From contig CAYMVL010000045.1 in NCBI GenBank assembly GCA_964394145.1, forward strand, positions 1 through 16,255: a DNA stretch of 16,255 bases, read 5' to 3'. A program made the position numbers and the translations under genes. Numbering within the stretch: position 1 is the stretch's first letter; the number at the start of each line of letters is the position of its first letter. This document shows positions 6,432 through 13,484 of the stretch, one piece after another. The notes beneath the pieces are model-generated. The model was not told the DNA's origin, did not search any database, and saw only the letters and a list, made by a program, of their open reading frames with translations. The DNA comes from JAFGBN01 sp964394145. GTDB lineage: Bacteria; Chloroflexota; Dehalococcoidia; GIF9; AB-539-J10.

Positions 6432-6887
6432 TCAATAATTTTTATCACCCCAAAAATCCTTCCAATCCATTGACCTGTATTGACTACATTTCTTAGTTGC
6501 TGCGATAGCCAAAATGAAGAAAATGGCTGTGGCTATTATCGATACAGTCAGGATAAGGTCGATTTTCCAGTTAGTGCGAGGTATTTCAGATATTGTGAAT
6601 GCCAAAATACCTATCGTTAATGCAAAGCCCCAAAGAACACACAGAAGATGCTCAAATCTATTCGCCAGAGACCTTCTAGTATCTTTGTCGTGGTATGCGT
6701 CAATCTTCTTAATAAGAGCGGATAGCTGTTCATTACCCCCTTGCCCTGGATTCAATTCAGTTGGTGCCGTCTCAGGTTCCTGTCTTGAGCCATTTCTTTG
6801 ATTGCTAATACATTTGGGCAATAGCCCTAATAACCCAACACCGATGACACCTATAATTATTATAGCTGCTAACGCTAGAACAAACAT
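6432..6887 (-). CDS. Hypothetical small membrane protein with three hydrophobic segments
   Basis: This 151-residue protein of unknown family has an N-terminal hydrophobic segment (residues about 2-24), a hydrophilic, Pro/Glu/Gln-rich middle (about 30-80), and two more membrane segments (about 82-101 and 110-129) with a short charged tail containing KDFWGDKNY. The first segment could serve as an uncleaved signal-anchor. ATG 6887 has only a weak upstream GGTTGA. It lies in the probable tRNA-linked element, upstream of the helical hypothetical gene on the same strand with a 157-bp gap, so joint expression is possible but not evident. No catalytic motif is visible. Confidence 0.55.
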   Translation of the reverse strand: MFVLALAAIIIIGVIGVGLLGLLPKCISNQRNGSRQEPETAPTELNPGQGGNEQLSALIKKIDAYHDKDTRRSLANRFEHLLCVLWGFALTIGILAFTISEIPRTNWKIDLILTVSIIATAIFFILAIAATKKCSQYRSMDWKDFWGDKNY

Positions 6888-7128
6888 ATCTCAACCTACT
6901 TTCCTATTTTTCCCGTATCACAAGTGTCTGCCGTTTCAAAAGTCGTCACTTCACCTTTAACTTTAATAAACGATATCACTTAGCCCCGCTAGAAGTAAAC
7001 CTATGAGTATAATTCTAAGGATGGTAAGACTGGCTGCTCTACTTCCACCTCCTCTTAAATGAATTATAGGCTTGAATAGCTAGAGAGGCAACACTCTTCA
7101 GGGACAAATGTAGACAATCGAAAGTGAA

Positions 7129-7156
7129 GCACTCGCACAGAGTGGAGTGCTATACT
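7129..7156 (+). promoter_or_regulatory. Operator-like dyad touching a -10 box
   Basis: GCACTC-g-CAC-aga-GTG-GAGTGC (7129-7150) is an inverted repeat with a single unpaired base. It abuts TATACT (7151-7156), a good -10 hexamer. A protein bound to the dyad would cover the -35 to -10 spacer. Transcription would start near 7163, upstream of the Shine-Dalgarno sequence and ATG 7207 of the following gene. Confidence 0.45.
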
Positions 7157-7206
7157 ACACCATGGGATTGAGGAAGCATAAGAGTAGAGCCTATGCGGAG
7201 GTCACT

Positions 7207-7956
7207 ATGGCAGAACAAGCTCCAAATATCCTCCAGGTTGAAGCTAAGGTCAAGCAAACCACAGCTAGAAAACACCAGAAGGAAATAGCTTTAACCGCAG
7301 AATTGCTTAGCATCTACACTAAAGGATTCAATCTTGCAACCTCTTTCCAGCGAACCGAGACGAATGATGTGCCATACGCGTGGCTCCTACTGCTTGCACG
7401 AAGTTACCAGTCAATGAGAAGTGCTGTATTACTTATGTTTAGTGGCTATTATGGTTCGGCATTAACACTGCTGCGGACAGTTACAGAGGATTGGCTTGTT
7501 GGCAAGGATTGTGAAGATTACCAGCCCACATTGGATACTCTACTATACAAAAAGCACAAATTCGGGGACAAGAAATTAAAACTAAGATATAGAGATATGG
7601 CTGACAGAATAAAGGTCAAAGATAACGCAAATGACATCGTGTATTCACATGATTATACGTTTCAATCCCAGTTCACTCATGCTGGGAGACTAAGCCTAGA
7701 AATCATGCGAGACCACAAGACTAATGACTTGAGAGTGGCTCCTTGCTACGATAGTCTCCTCTTCTATTGTTGTTATGAACTATTCGTTAGGAACGGTCTA
7801 AAAATGGGGGAGATCATGTACCGATTTCTGGAAAGCTATTCAGATGAGAATGCGAAGAATTGGGACAAGATGGTAAAACCAGCAATAGACCACATGGTAG
7901 ACTGGCTACGAACGTTGCAGCAGGAGTATGGTGGTAAAGGCACCTATGTTGAATAG
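7207..7956 (+). CDS. Hypothetical alpha-helical protein, possibly DUF5677-like
   Basis: The 249-residue product starts at ATG 7207, preceded by GGAGGT at 4-nt spacing; an upstream in-frame GTG at 7147 is rejected because it would precede the likely transcription start. It is all-helical and soluble. The segment LLLARSYQSMRSAVLLMFSG continuing into ALTLLRTVTED (Arg and Glu in helices of a hydrophobic pair) resembles DUF5677-type and related helical-bundle proteins of unknown role. A histidine-containing stretch (SHDYTFQSQFTHAG) follows. It stands alone on the plus strand within the presumed element and has its own promoter-like dyad. Similarity to DUF5677 is only impressionistic; a defence or HEPN-like role is possible but not supported by an Rx4-6H motif I can see. 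Confidence 0.6.
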   Translation: MAEQAPNILQVEAKVKQTTARKHQKEIALTAELLSIYTKGFNLATSFQRTETNDVPYAWLLLLARSYQSMRSAVLLMFSGYYGSALTLLRTVTEDWLVGKDCEDYQPTLDTLLYKKHKFGDKKLKLRYRDMADRIKVKDNANDIVYSHDYTFQSQFTHAGRLSLEIMRDHKTNDLRVAPCYDSLLFYCCYELFVRNGLKMGEIMYRFLESYSDENAKNWDKMVKPAIDHMVDWLRTLQQEYGGKGTYVE

Positions 7957-8115
7957 GATGACCAAAGGAGATCGTATCCAACAGGGAAGCTAAATTGAGA
8001 GAAGAATGCCCAGCCAACTTCTAAGTGTAATGACCCACTAGCGGTTGGAGTTCCATAATTCTTATAGCCACTACGGTAAATGTGCATCTGTGACTAAGAT
8101 AACCAGCGAAGTTGC

Positions 8116-8137
8116 GGGTGGAATAGCCCAGCCACCC
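8116..8137. repeat. GGGTGG...CCACCC inverted repeat
   Basis: A 6-bp perfect stem with a 10-nt loop lies in the 292-bp gap before the MFS block. No T-run follows. A second small stem, AGGGC-AATGA-GCCCT at about 8186-8200, could weakly terminate the minus-strand MFS transcript. Nothing else is recognisable in this gap. Confidence 0.3.
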
Positions 8138-8248
8138 ACTACGTGTGCTGGCAATAAATTCATTCTTAGCCTCGGCCATTGGCAGGGCAATGAGCCCTAG
8201 GGGAGACGGTCTGGTTGTTGCGGGTTAATTCACCGCCTCCCAGGAGAT

Positions 8249-9469
8249 TCAGACTGTAGTGCGCCTGGAAAAAGCGGGCAGAAATGCCAGGGCAACAATA
8301 ATGAAGCCGGGCAATGCCGCTATGGAGAATACCATCGAAACGCCGAGATTTTCGCCAATAATCCCGGAGATTAGCGGTCCCAGGAGCATGCCTACGGAGT
8401 ATACAGCCTGATATACCCCGACGGAGGTTGCCTGGTACCCGGCTGGCACACTGCGAATACTGAGCGTCATCAATGTGGTCATAAGCAGCCCACGTCCGTA
8501 GCCGAAGGCGACCTGCAGCGCCATCAGCACGGGGACTCTGTCTATGAGGGGGACGGCCAGAAGGCTGCCTGCAATCAATAAGCCCCCGAATATTACGGTC
8601 GACCTGTGGCCAAATCTTGTGGATGTCCGCAATGCCCCTAATGCGCCCAGTGAAGAGAATCCCGTATTAATCATTGTTATCAGCCCCAGGTCGGTAATGG
8701 ATGCCCCGATTCGAGTCGCATATATGGGAGTAAAGGCAAATAGCCCACCATGGACTGAGAACTGGAGCAGTATTCCCATGATGGATGCGGTTATCAAGAC
8801 CGGATTGATAATTGCAGATGAAGCTCCCCGCCGCGTATGAGCTACCAGCCTGGCAGGGGGATTCTCTTGAGACAACATCAAAGGTAGAAGAGCTACAACT
8901 GCGATAAGAGCCGCGATAAGAAATGTCTGCTGCTGCCCTATCAGGTCGGCGATGATGCCGCCTGCGGCCGATGCCACTACCAGAGCGCTTCCCTGAACGA
9001 AGTTAATAATTCCTATAGCTTTACCCTGATTATCAGGCGGATAGTATGTAGCGAAATAAATGACAAGCACCACCCATGTGGCGGCGCCGATACCTGTGGT
9101 CATCCGCGCGAAGAACAATGGCCACGGCTGATCGGCCAGCCCGAGCCACAGTGCACCTGCGGCTGTTATTATCAGGCCCGCAACTACCAGTGGCTTGCGG
9201 CGTCTCAGCCTGTCCGATAGGAGTCCGATGGGGATGCGCAATAGCATCTGGGGTATCGCATAGGAAGCCACCACAAGCCCGACGATGGCTAAGCTGGCAC
9301 CGGAGGCCTCTATGTATACTGGCAGTATTGGAGTATATAGATGCAGGGCTACCCAGAACAGGAAGGTCGTTATACAAAAGCAAGTGGCAGAGCGCTTATA
9401 GGGTGTCTGTAGCAGACCTGAAGGCATCGGTGCACCGGGAGGCACCACAAGCCTGGCCTCACCGGACAC
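8249..9469 (-). CDS. MFS transporter, 12 membrane segments
   Basis: This 406-residue major facilitator carrier shows the expected pattern of twelve hydrophobic helices. MFS motif A is GLLSDRLRRRK at residues 82-92, in the loop between helices 2 and 3, and a cytoplasmic loop splits the halves near residue 205-220. A Pro-rich helix 2 (SYAIPQMLLRIPIG) and a Gly-rich helix 5 (GIINFVQGSALVVASAAGG) resemble drug or small-solute exporters. The start is GTG at 9469, with GGAG 7 nt upstream. It lies 119 bp after another MFS gene on the same strand, and a MarR-type gene is further upstream; together they suggest an inducible export block. The substrate cannot be told from sequence. Confidence 0.88.
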   Translation of the reverse strand: MSGEARLVVPPGAPMPSGLLQTPYKRSATCFCITTFLFWVALHLYTPILPVYIEASGASLAIVGLVVASYAIPQMLLRIPIGLLSDRLRRRKPLVVAGLIITAAGALWLGLADQPWPLFFARMTTGIGAATWVVLVIYFATYYPPDNQGKAIGIINFVQGSALVVASAAGGIIADLIGQQQTFLIAALIAVVALLPLMLSQENPPARLVAHTRRGASSAIINPVLITASIMGILLQFSVHGGLFAFTPIYATRIGASITDLGLITMINTGFSSLGALGALRTSTRFGHRSTVIFGGLLIAGSLLAVPLIDRVPVLMALQVAFGYGRGLLMTTLMTLSIRSVPAGYQATSVGVYQAVYSVGMLLGPLISGIIGENLGVSMVFSIAALPGFIIVALAFLPAFSRRTTV

Positions 9470-9588
9470 TTAGGTGCTCCATCCTGCTTGGTAAAATGCC
9501 GGGTGTCCACATCTTGCTGCTATGGCGGCCTCTCATTCATAATGAAGTCAGCTAAGCCTGCCACTGAGTCCACACAGCTTAGTTTCCA

Positions 9589-10842
9589 TCACACACCATG
9601 TTCTCTGCTCTCCTTGAATCTCGCTGGTTTCAAGAAGCCGGTCAATACAAGGCCGGCAATGCTGATGGCAGCAGCGACCAAGAACCCCGTGTGATAGCTA
9701 CCGGTGGCATCAAACAGGTAGCCGCTTAGCAGTGGGCCAACAGAGGCTCCTGTTGTATAGAAGAGGCTGGCAACTCCGAAAATCAGCCCGTGCGAGCTCA
9801 GCCCGAAGAAATCTGCTACCAGGGGTGACTGCGCTGCTCCCATGCCCCCACGGGCAAGGCCAAGGACGGCGGCAACGATGAATAGCGGCCACAGCATCTC
9901 GGCTTGCAGCAGCCAGAACAGCGCCGCTGACATCAGAACAGAACCAATAAGATAGGCTTGCCTGTTGCCAATTTTATCTGCGGCGTGCCCCAGCACAAAA
10001 GTGCCGGCAATGCCCGCTGCACCCACAGTGGCCAGAATGCTTGCACTGGTGGTGGAGGAAATTCCTAAATCGGTGGCGTGCGGCACAATATGAATTAAGA
10101 TACTGAAGATAGAGAAGCCAAAACAGAAGAACATGGCAGAAATGACCCAGAGCTGTCTTGTGTGAGCCGCCTCTTTGAGGGAATACCTCCGGGCAGCTAT
10201 CTCTTTTTCGCCTTTGCCAGCGTCCTCTTGACCGTAGGGCACTTGTCCCACCTGAGCCGGATCACGCCTTAGAAGCTGGGCAGCTGATACGACTATTACC
10301 AGAACGGCGACACCCAGTACCGTGTATGAGGTACGCCACTCGTAAAGAGAGATAAGCTGGTCAGCGACCAGCGGGCCAATCAAGGTGGCGATGCTGGTGC
10401 CACTTACAACAATGCCCGCCATCATAGCTCTCCTTTTGACAAACCATCTGGCCATGATCGACACCAGCGGTACGAAAATGCCACTCAAACCAACGCCTAT
10501 TATTACACCGTAAACCAGATATAGCTGCCACACGGCATTAATCTGTGACATGAGCAAGAATCCCAGACCCAACAAGAAGCCAGAAAGCCTCAGCACCATC
10601 CGGGGGCCCAGCCTGTCTGTTAGTCCGCCCATCACAATCCCGAGCGGCCCCTGGATGAACATGGAAAGAGAGAAAGCGCCCGAGGTGACGCCTCTGGTCC
10701 AGCCAAACTCATTTACTATGGGATTGAAGAAGACGCCAAAAGCATGAGATGTGCCGAATGCTGCCGTCATGATACACAGGGCAGCGGCGGCCACGATATA
10801 GCCGTAGAATAATCGTCCTTTGCTGCCAGGGTTCTGCACCAC
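9589..10842 (-). CDS. MFS transporter of the OFA/monocarboxylate type
   Basis: The 417-residue product has twelve membrane segments and the N-terminal signature of OFA and monocarboxylate carriers: FYGYIVAAAALCIM, then FGVFFNPIVNEFGWTR, followed by MFS motif A GGLTDRLGPRMV near residues 72-83. The central loop (about residues 195-225) is charged. Relatives exchange oxalate, formate, lactate or similar organic anions across the cytoplasmic membrane. The start is odd: the first usable codon is GTG 10842, but the only good Shine-Dalgarno, AGGAGG (10864-10869), is 21 nt away, while an in-frame ATA (10855-10857) is spaced 6 nt from it. A short-leader start is another option. The MarR gene lies 294 bp upstream on the same strand, so it is the likely regulator. 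Family firm, substrate open. Confidence 0.87.
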   Translation of the reverse strand: MVQNPGSKGRLFYGYIVAAAALCIMTAAFGTSHAFGVFFNPIVNEFGWTRGVTSGAFSLSMFIQGPLGIVMGGLTDRLGPRMVLRLSGFLLGLGFLLMSQINAVWQLYLVYGVIIGVGLSGIFVPLVSIMARWFVKRRAMMAGIVVSGTSIATLIGPLVADQLISLYEWRTSYTVLGVAVLVIVVSAAQLLRRDPAQVGQVPYGQEDAGKGEKEIAARRYSLKEAAHTRQLWVISAMFFCFGFSIFSILIHIVPHATDLGISSTTSASILATVGAAGIAGTFVLGHAADKIGNRQAYLIGSVLMSAALFWLLQAEMLWPLFIVAAVLGLARGGMGAAQSPLVADFFGLSSHGLIFGVASLFYTTGASVGPLLSGYLFDATGSYHTGFLVAAAISIAGLVLTGFLKPARFKESREHGV

Positions 10843-11136
10843 TATTTGTTTCGCTATAACAAGCCTCCTCTGTGCAACTGTGACTGGCCCTGTACGGGGT
10901 CCTATCTATGGAGAAGCATATGCTGCAAATGAAGCTGATCATAGCACCAATTGCCATTACACCAGCTACAGTGTATAGTCTGTCTCCCCGCGTGGCTGAG
11001 AGCTCGACTGATTGCCTACCGGATTTCACCTGACGGAATCAAGCCTGCTTGGCTGGTCCCACAGATGCCTGCGCAGAGTGTGAGCTTCTTTCCTGCCTTC
11101 CCAGAGCCTTGGGCACAGAACTGTGCCAGGAAGTGC
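10843..11136 (-). other. 294-bp spacer between MarR and MFS genes
   Basis: The gap contains a 7-2-7 dyad at 11112-11127, an AGGAGG far from the MFS start, and a GTG-initiated minus-strand frame (from 11029, reading on past 10843) with one hydrophobic stretch (VMAIGAMISFICSICFS). That frame has no Shine-Dalgarno and overlaps the MFS gene in another frame, so I do not call it a gene. Confidence 0.4.
11112..11127. promoter_or_regulatory. 16-bp dyad, possible MarR operator
   Basis: GGCACAG-AA-CTGTGCC has two perfect 7-bp arms and lies 9 bp after the MarR stop codon, upstream of the MFS gene. Size and symmetry suit a MarR-family site. The half-site CTGGCAC recurs inside the MarR promoter spacer (11777-11783), and CTGTGCC at 11816-11822 near the EamA start. 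Confidence 0.4.
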
Positions 11137-11715
11137 TCAAGCTTTCTGGGTATTATCCTCAGTTGCAGGGGGGATGATACAAGCGTAGTCTGACAGGCGT
11201 TCTATGAAGCGGGCTATGTTCTTAGTATGATCGGCTTTTATATCGTCCGCGACATCCTGAGGGTTGCGGCATTTTATCGCATCCTCCCTGATAATCTCGA
11301 GTAACCTGACTAGAGTGCGCCTGTCTTCCAGTGATAACCGTGACAGTACCTTCAGGGTTAGTTCCCAGCCGGCGGGGGTTGCCCTTTCGAGAATCTCCCT
11401 GGCCTGCCTGGTGATAACCAGCCTGCATGACCTGCGGTCCGGAAGGTCCCTTCTCCTCTTAAGGAGCCCCGCCTTGACCATGCGCTCCACTATAAGGCTG
11501 ATGCTGTTCGTGTTCCGGTCAAGCAATTGCCCCACGTCGGTAGGTGTTGCAGGTTCGTCAATGTATTTTATAGCCAGAAGCACCGCGTGCTGTTCAGGCG
11601 TGATACCCTGTTTGGCGAACACGTCGTCCTCGCACTTGGCTATCACATTGTAAGTCCGGTGCAGCAGCAGCCAGACCATGTGTGCCAGGTTTTCTAATTC
11701 ATATTCAGCTGCCAT
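11137..11715 (-). CDS. MarR-family transcriptional regulator
   Basis: The 192-residue product has a MarR winged helix. The segment TPTDVGQLLDRNTNSISLIV (about residues 57-76) gives the helix-turn-helix, and the wing KRRRDLPDRRSCRLVITRQ carries the DRRS signature (D93-S96). N- and C-terminal helices form the dimer face; the C-terminus is about 40 residues longer than usual for MarR. MarR proteins bind palindromes and are released by small, often aromatic, ligands. ATG 11715 has AGGAG 5 nt upstream. The gene has its own promoter facing away from the divergent EamA gene and is followed by two MFS carriers on the same strand. The likely job is induction of those carriers by their substrate; this is inferred from context. 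Confidence 0.9.
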   Translation of the reverse strand: MAAEYELENLAHMVWLLLHRTYNVIAKCEDDVFAKQGITPEQHAVLLAIKYIDEPATPTDVGQLLDRNTNSISLIVERMVKAGLLKRRRDLPDRRSCRLVITRQAREILERATPAGWELTLKVLSRLSLEDRRTLVRLLEIIREDAIKCRNPQDVADDIKADHTKNIARFIERLSDYACIIPPATEDNTQKA

Positions 11716-11760
11716 ATTGTCTCCTTTGATTATTTCGCACTCGCTTAAAACGTACCGCGA

Positions 11761-11789
11761 ATTTTACTATATTTCGGTGCCAGAATCAA
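11761..11789 (-). promoter_or_regulatory. Promoter of the MarR gene
   Basis: On the minus strand TTGATT (11784-11789) and TAAAAT (11761-11766) are separated by exactly 17 bp. The spacer contains CTGGCAC, a half-site of the dyad seen beyond the end of the MarR gene, which suggests autoregulation. Confidence 0.55.
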
Positions 11790-11831
11790 AAAGGGCTGGC
11801 TACGGGGATGCCCCACTGTGCCAAAGTATTC

Positions 11832-11837
11832 TATAAT
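11832..11837 (+). promoter_or_regulatory. -10 box of the EamA gene with very short leader
   Basis: TATAAT lies 14 nt before ATG 11852, giving a leader of about 6-8 nt and no room for a Shine-Dalgarno sequence. The -35 region is weak, as in regulated promoters. Confidence 0.5.
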
Positions 11838-11851
11838 CATTCGATTTTCCA

Positions 11852-12751
11852 ATGAGCTGGGTTAACATAGCTATACTGAGCGCGGCTATCATGGCGATGG
11901 TGAACATACTTGACAGCCACTTGCTTTCCAGGCGGATGCCGGGCTTACGGGCTTATCTTTTTCCTGTAGGCTCTATACATGTAATCTATGCCTCGATACT
12001 GTGTATCCTTTTCCCCTTACCGCAGGGCGCTGACATAGGGCCGATACTGGCGGCAGTAGCTTCCGGCGTGCTACGGAGCATTGCCGCTCTTATTATGCTT
12101 GATAGCCTGAGAAAAGAAGAGGTCTCACGGGTCATCCCTGTGGTCTACTCCTATCCTATTTTCGTTGCCATAATGGCTGCCCCCTTGCTGGGAGAGTTAC
12201 TTTCTGGCCTGGAATGGCTCGCGGTAGTGATGGTTGTAGTGGGAGCGGTGTTGAGCTCAATGACAGAGAGGCCATCACGCTCTATGCGCCGTCCCGGGCA
12301 GCTACTCGTGCTGTTCGGCGCAAGCATTCTCTTTGCCGTGGCGGATGTAGCCGGCAAGTACGCCCTGGCCTCCATTTCATTCTGGAACATGTTCTGGATC
12401 AGCGCATTCTGCATGTCGGGTATCTTTCTGTTACTGTCGTTGCGACCGCGCTTCATCAGGCAGGTGGCTGGCATGCAGGGGAGAAGCACGGCTATAGGTC
12501 TCATCCTTCTGACCGAGACACTGACACTCATTGGGATAGTGCTCTCCTTCTGGGCGCTAGAACAGGGTCCCGTATCCCTCGTATCTACCATTGTCAGCAG
12601 CCGGCCACTATTTGTGCTCATAGGTGCTCTTATTTTGAGCCGGGTGTGGCGTAGCTTTCTGGACTGGCGTTATGGCAGGTCCAGTCTCATCCTGCGGCTC
12701 ATCGGCACCGTTATGATTGTGGCTGGCATAGCCATCATCCACCTGCTCTAA
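11852..12751 (+). CDS. EamA/DMT superfamily permease
   Basis: The 299-residue membrane protein has about ten hydrophobic segments in two similar halves, each of EamA type. The first half includes SGVLRSIAALIMLDSLRKEE with SRVIPVVYSYPIFVAIMAA; the second includes ADVAGKYALASISFWNMFWI and SFWALEQGPVSLVSTIVSSRPL. The pair of motifs 'small residues then PV/GP' at the end of the fourth helix of each half is typical of drug/metabolite exporters. It likely exports or imports a small metabolite; the substrate is unknown. ATG 11852 has no Shine-Dalgarno but sits just after a TATAAT box. The gene is divergent from the MarR regulator with 136 bp between them, so it may share its control. Confidence 0.87.
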   Translation: MSWVNIAILSAAIMAMVNILDSHLLSRRMPGLRAYLFPVGSIHVIYASILCILFPLPQGADIGPILAAVASGVLRSIAALIMLDSLRKEEVSRVIPVVYSYPIFVAIMAAPLLGELLSGLEWLAVVMVVVGAVLSSMTERPSRSMRRPGQLLVLFGASILFAVADVAGKYALASISFWNMFWISAFCMSGIFLLLSLRPRFIRQVAGMQGRSTAIGLILLTETLTLIGIVLSFWALEQGPVSLVSTIVSSRPLFVLIGALILSRVWRSFLDWRYGRSSLILRLIGTVMIVAGIAIIHLL

Positions 12752-13403
12752 TTCAGAACGGAAGCCCCGATACATCCTCGAATAGCCGCATTCGAATAAC
12801 CGTCGCCAGATTATCCTGATAGGTTCTGGTGAGAAAGTCGCTAATAGGTATTGACATTTCAATAAAGCGTGCTACTATTATATCAGCAAGAATATAATTG
12901 TATATAACGGATGATGTCGGGTAGGCTGTGTTAATGGTGGTCAGGGGGGTTGCTGTGGGTGGGGCATGATGGTGTTACACGCTGGAAAACGCAGGGATGA
13001 TGCAATACCACAGGGCTGATGGTTCAGAGGTGGAGCTCAGGATGGGAGGGTGGAAGACGGGCATGGCCGGGGATGCAATTCGCCCGTACCTTTCGGCATT
13101 CAATCCTAATGCCATTCAAGCTCTCTTTTCCCAGACAGAACTGAGCCATCAGACAGTGCTCGTGTCAGGCAAAAATCAAGCCCGCAGACAGTCGGCCTCG
13201 CATGAGGATTCCCCCTTACCGCGACGGAGTTCGATCCCTGTCGTTCCGAGGAGCTTCCGCTCTCCGCCATTGCGAGGCAGGTCGCCCTCCGTCAGTGTGG
13301 GGGACTTCGGTCTCTGCCCTTGCGAGGGGCTTTCCCACCATGTCATTGCGAGGAGCGAAGCGACGAAGCAATCTCAAAACAACTTCAACCAAAGGAGGCA
13401 ACA
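12752..13403. other. 652-bp region with promoter, small palindromes and REP cluster
   Basis: No convincing protein gene is present; an ORF at 12997-13422 runs through the REP repeats and is probably spurious. The region holds a hairpin TCGAAT-AGCCGC-ATTCGA (12778-12795) after the EamA gene, a strong promoter at 12851, an ACGGGC...GCCCGT inverted pair (13057-13087) and REP-like sequence from about 13230 onward. It probably forms most of the leader of the beta-helix gene. Confidence 0.55.
12851..12881 (+). promoter_or_regulatory. Strong promoter for the beta-helix gene
   Basis: A consensus TTGACA (12851-12856) is followed by TACTAT (12873-12878, 16-bp spacing) overlapping TATTAT (12876-12881, 19-bp spacing). 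It points to the beta-helix gene and would give a leader of about 590 nt, unless a closer promoter is used. Confidence 0.5.
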
Positions 13404-13463
13404 ATGGGTAAAACGAAAATGAAATTTCCGCTCGTCATTGCGAGCCAAAGGCGAAGCAATCTC
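13230..13463. repeat. Cluster of REP-like interspersed repeats
   Basis: Two clear copies are present: GTCATTGCGAG...CGACGAAGCAATCTC (13342-13375) and GTCATTGCGAG...GCGAAGCAATCTC (13434-13463). Each has ATTGC at one end and GCAAT at the other and would fold as a small hairpin. Decayed pieces (TCGTTCCGAGGAG, CCATTGCGAGG, CCTTGCGAGG) occur at about 13240-13335. This family of short repeats is widespread in several bacterial phyla and is known to give spurious peptides when translated. Confidence 0.75.
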
Positions 13464-13484
13464 ATTAGAAGGAGGACAAAATGA
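13404..13484 (+). CDS. 26-codon leader ORF overlapping the beta-helix start
   Basis: ATG 13404 has a strong AAAGGAGG site (13391-13398) at 5-nt spacing and reads MGKTKMKFPLVIASQRRSNL, then IRRRTK and TGA 13482-13484, which overlaps the beta-helix ATG as ATGA. From codon 11 (Val) to codon 20 (Leu) the peptide is the translation of a REP repeat. It may be a translated leader peptide coupling ribosomes to the next gene, or the stump of the original gene start into which a REP copy inserted. The product is very basic. Whether it is made is unknown. Confidence 0.35.
   Translation: MGKTKMKFPLVIASQRRSNLIRRRTK

Larger units (their letters stand above)
4690..8248. mobile_element. Probable remnant of an element integrated at tRNA-Leu
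   Basis: The segment holds a dead integrase next to the tRNA, three genes of unknown function and loosely packed, A+T-richer spacers, unlike the denser transport block that follows. The right edge is a guess, taken as the start of the transport block. I found no second copy of the tRNA end that would mark the far attachment site, so the extent is inferred only from gene content. Confidence 0.4.

Noticed and set aside
6963..7080. Minus-strand fragment reading GGGSRAASLTILRIILIGLL
   Set aside because: It looks like a membrane segment but has no start codon; too short to support a gene, perhaps a relic.
7147..7206. GTG 7147 as start of the helical island protein
   Set aside because: It lies before the likely transcription start, while ATG 7207 has GGAGGT at good spacing.
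4602..8248. Second attachment site (repeat of the tRNA end)
   Set aside because: I searched by eye for copies of the tRNA 5' or 3' segment to the right and found none.
9076..9555. 159-codon plus-strand ORF
   Set aside because: Shadow of the minus-strand MFS gene; Arg/Cys/Trp-rich and without family features.
10709..11029. Minus-strand 106-codon ORF with a hydrophobic stretch
   Set aside because: It overlaps the MFS gene in another frame and has no ribosome-binding site or recognisable family.
12997..13422. 141-codon plus-strand ORF before the beta-helix gene
   Set aside because: Its C-terminal half is translated REP repeat (VIARSEATKQS-type peptide), it lacks a Shine-Dalgarno, and it overlaps the better leader ORF.
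13230..13463. Possible CRISPR array
   Set aside because: The repeats are irregular in length and spacing, number only two good copies, and match the REP-like type.
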